Shown: positions 62,304 through 64,000 of the stretch, in pieces
Layout: each line of letters begins with the position of its first letter
Position numbering within the stretch: the first letter of the stretch is position 1
DNA from: Dyadobacter alkalitolerans DSM 23607
GTDB lineage: Bacteria; Bacteroidota; Bacteroidia; Cytophagales; Spirosomataceae
DNA length: 64,000 bases
Direction: 5' to 3'
Assembly: GCF_000428845.1 (NCBI RefSeq)
Contig: NZ_AUAS01000002.1
Coordinates: 1-64,000 of the forward strand
Position numbers and translations under genes: made by a program
Notes under the pieces: generated by a model
What the model was told of the DNA's origin: nothing
Databases searched by the model: none
The model's input: the letters and a program-made list of their open reading frames with translations, nothing else

Positions 62304-62957
62304 ATGAAAGTAGCATTAATTGGCGCAACCGGATTTGTAGGCGCCCCCCTTTTACAGGAATTGATTTCCCGCGGCCATGAAGTTGTCGCCATCGCCAGAA
62401 ACATTGAAAAGATTCCAACCGAAAGCAACTTGATCGTCCCCAAACAGGCTGACGTGCTCGACACCGAGGCAGTATCGCAAGCCGTTGCGGGCGTTGACGC
62501 CGTTATAAGCGCATACAATCCGGGCTGGACCAATCCCAACATTTACGCCGAATATCTCGAAGGAGCAGCTTCCATTCAGACCGGCGTGAAGCAGGCAGGC
62601 GTAAAAAGATTTCTGGTAATTGGCGGCGCAGGAAGTCTGGAAGTAGCACCAGGAGTGCAATTGATCGACACACCTGATTTCCCGGAAGAATACAAAGCAG
62701 GTGCCGGAGCAGCGCGCAAATACCAGGGTGAGATTAAATCGGAAAATAACCTTGATTGGACCTATCTGAGCCCTGCAATTGAAATGCATCCCGGCACCTC
62801 GGGCAAAAGAACAGGCACATACAGGACTTCTTTAGACACACCGGTCTTCAATGAAAAAGGAAGAAGTATCATTTCGGTAGAAGATCTATCGGTTGCCATT
62901 GTGGATGAGATCGAAACGCCGAAGCATATCAAGCAAAGGTTTACCGTCGCTTATTAG
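62304..62957 (+). CDS. NAD(P)-binding protein (NmrA/YwnB-like, atypical SDR)
   Basis: A 217-aa Rossmann protein. The dinucleotide loop is GATGFVGAPLLQE (residues 7-19), fitting the atypical GxxGxxG motif. Later blocks are GVDAVISAYNPGW, GVKRFLVIGGAGSLEVAPG and DWTYLSPAIEMHPGTSGKRTGTYRTS. There is no YxxxK active site of classical SDRs. It may reduce quinones or sense NADPH. It follows the Rrf2 gene by 71 nt and is likely under its control. Confidence 0.88.
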   Translation: MKVALIGATGFVGAPLLQELISRGHEVVAIARNIEKIPTESNLIVPKQADVLDTEAVSQAVAGVDAVISAYNPGWTNPNIYAEYLEGAASIQTGVKQAGVKRFLVIGGAGSLEVAPGVQLIDTPDFPEEYKAGAGAARKYQGEIKSENNLDWTYLSPAIEMHPGTSGKRTGTYRTSLDTPVFNEKGRSIISVEDLSVAIVDEIETPKHIKQRFTVAY

Positions 62958-63391
62958 CTCATAATCTGACTAATAACGATTTATAATGTATAGATAGCTT
63001 TAAATGTACCGTACTGACTTTATATAAACAACATTTAATGCTATCTATACGTAGAATACAAAAAATAAACAAGCAAAGTATTAAACATAATCACCTTATA
63101 ATACATTATATTAGTATAAATCCAGATAATACTTTTTTATTTATACAATACATTACATACTTTCCAAAAGATTTAACCTAATAATACATTTATTTAAGCT
63201 ACCTTCCTAGATGTGTCTTAAAATTATCCAGTTGACCAACGCATAGACTTTACGAATAATCTCACCCATTCTCATGTAATAATGCGAACGAACAAGCATT
63301 GGTTTTGAAGAAAAGTTAGGGCACTTGGGCAAGAATATTAGTGGAAAATAAAGTTCTTTGTACCCCATTTGCTGACACCAACTTCGTTCCA
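62958..63391. other. AT-rich intergenic region with a long inverted repeat
   Basis: This spacer is again rich in AATACATT-like words. Bases 62988-63007 and 63031-63050 are inverted copies of 20 bp with one mismatch (core GTATAGATAGC), loop 23 nt, no T-run. It might be a weak terminator of the preceding gene or the remnant of a small mobile repeat. The short open frame on the minus strand at 63207-63392 shows no protein-like pattern. The promoter of the porin gene should lie near 63330-63370. Confidence 0.5.
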
Positions 63392-64000
63392 ATGAAATAC
63401 CGCATTACCGGTTTACTATTTGTTATTGCCCTATTAAGCAACTCGCAGGCCTACTCACAACGGTTCTTGATGGACCTGGTGGACACGACCAACCAAATGG
63501 GAAAAGGAATGTTGTCCATTTACGAGCGTTACAATCGCGTGCGGATCAGCGGATACATTCAGCCGCAGTTTCAATACATCTCAAAAAAGGGTGCGGAAAC
63601 TTATGGCGGCGGCAACTTTTCGACGCAATCCAACAATAGATTTATGCTACGGCGGGGCCGGCTCCGGGTAGATTATGCGCACCTGAATAAAAAAAATGAA
63701 CCGACTTCGTACTTCGTTTTCCAGTTTGATGGTACGGAGCGCGGCGTGGCGATCCGGGATTTTTGGGGAAGATTTTATGAGAACAAATTCAAAATATTCG
63801 CGCTGACCACGGGCATGTTCGCCAGGCCTTTTGGTTATGAAGTGAACCTATCGTCTGCCACTCGGGAAGCGCCGGAGCGCGGAAGAATGTCCCAAATACT
63901 CATGCGGACGGAGCGGGACATCGGTGCGATGCTGACCGTGACGAGCCGCAATTCGGTGACCTGGCAGCAGAAACTCAAAATGGATGTAGGCGTGTTCAAT
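63392..64000 (+). CDS. Phosphate-selective porin O/P family protein (5' part)
   Basis: The frame is open from the ATG at 63392 to the window end (203 codons), so the gene continues beyond. The signal peptide is clear (ITGLLFVIALLSNSQAYSQ). Barrel-like segments follow: RVRISGYIQPQFQYISKKG, NRFMLRRGRLRVDYAHLN, YFVFQFDGTERGVAIRDFWGRF and ALTTGMFARPFGYEVNLSSATREAPER, typical of the OprO/OprP family. It should be an outer-membrane channel for phosphate or other anions. Neighbouring genes give no hint. Confidence 0.85.
   Translation, partial: MKYRITGLLFVIALLSNSQAYSQRFLMDLVDTTNQMGKGMLSIYERYNRVRISGYIQPQFQYISKKGAETYGGGNFSTQSNNRFMLRRGRLRVDYAHLNKKNEPTSYFVFQFDGTERGVAIRDFWGRFYENKFKIFALTTGMFARPFGYEVNLSSATREAPERGRMSQILMRTERDIGAMLTVTSRNSVTWQQKLKMDVGVFN

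Overview
The window is chromosomal DNA of a Bacteroidetes bacterium, most likely order Cytophagales and close to Dyadobacter or Spirosoma. The evidence is two SusC/SusD pairs, type IX secretion (T9SS) sorting domains of types A and B, an HU-SPOR protein, the short Bacteroidetes-type primary sigma factor, and promoters of the TAnnTTTG type. A perfect example of that promoter precedes the tRNA-Met gene. The genus is an inference from gene content.

Layout. (1) 1-0.8 kb: the 3' end of an IS3-family transposase. (2) 0.8-20.9 kb: an accessory nutrient-handling region, almost all on the minus strand. It holds two tandem Tat-exported hydroxypyruvate-isomerase-like TIM barrels, a haem-c/beta-propeller dehydrogenase, SusCD pair 1, a DUF1501 protein, a DUF2231-PSCyt1-DUF1549-DUF1553 cytochrome and SusCD pair 2. 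(3) 21-23.5 kb: a T9SS type B surface protein and an XRE regulator with a dense operator region. (4) 23.6-43.5 kb: mostly housekeeping genes (dapD, gapA, trmB, folC, a TonB-like protein, the SPOR/barrel/TPR envelope operon, menD, rpoD, pnp, rpsO, an LptF/LptG permease). (5) 43.7-57.5 kb: tRNA-Met, an ABC exporter, an alkylation-repair cluster, holA, an ACP phosphodiesterase-like gene, an FKBP isomerase, dCMP deaminase, a DUF922 peptidase, comEC, an M43 protease, phoH and dnaB. (6) 57.5-64 kb: a repeat array that has entered the 3' end of rlmD, a second T9SS type B protein, an Rrf2 regulator with its NAD(P)-binding partner, and a porin cut by the window end.

The strongest unusual signal is a shared promoter architecture. 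Four minus-strand transcription units (the haem dehydrogenase, SusCD1, the DUF1549/DUF1553 cytochrome and SusCD2) each carry a 17-nt element, consensus GACAgngCAGGATAGTC. It lies at exactly the same distance (25 nt, start to start) from a TAnTATTG -7 box. This makes the 20-kb block one candidate regulon: outer-membrane import (SusCD), periplasmic oxidation (haem and propeller proteins) and Tat-exported isomerase-like and DUF1501 enzymes. The substrate and the regulator are unknown, and no regulator gene lies nearby. The same element shows that the cytochrome gene must start at a GTG at 15670, because the first ATG of its frame lies inside the -7 box.

A second signal is a compact RNA fold with a possible pseudoknot on the minus strand upstream of dapD (about 24567-24631). 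It lies directly after a consensus -7 box, and a G-U wobble in one stem indicates that the minus strand is the transcribed one. I do not recognise it as a known riboswitch class.
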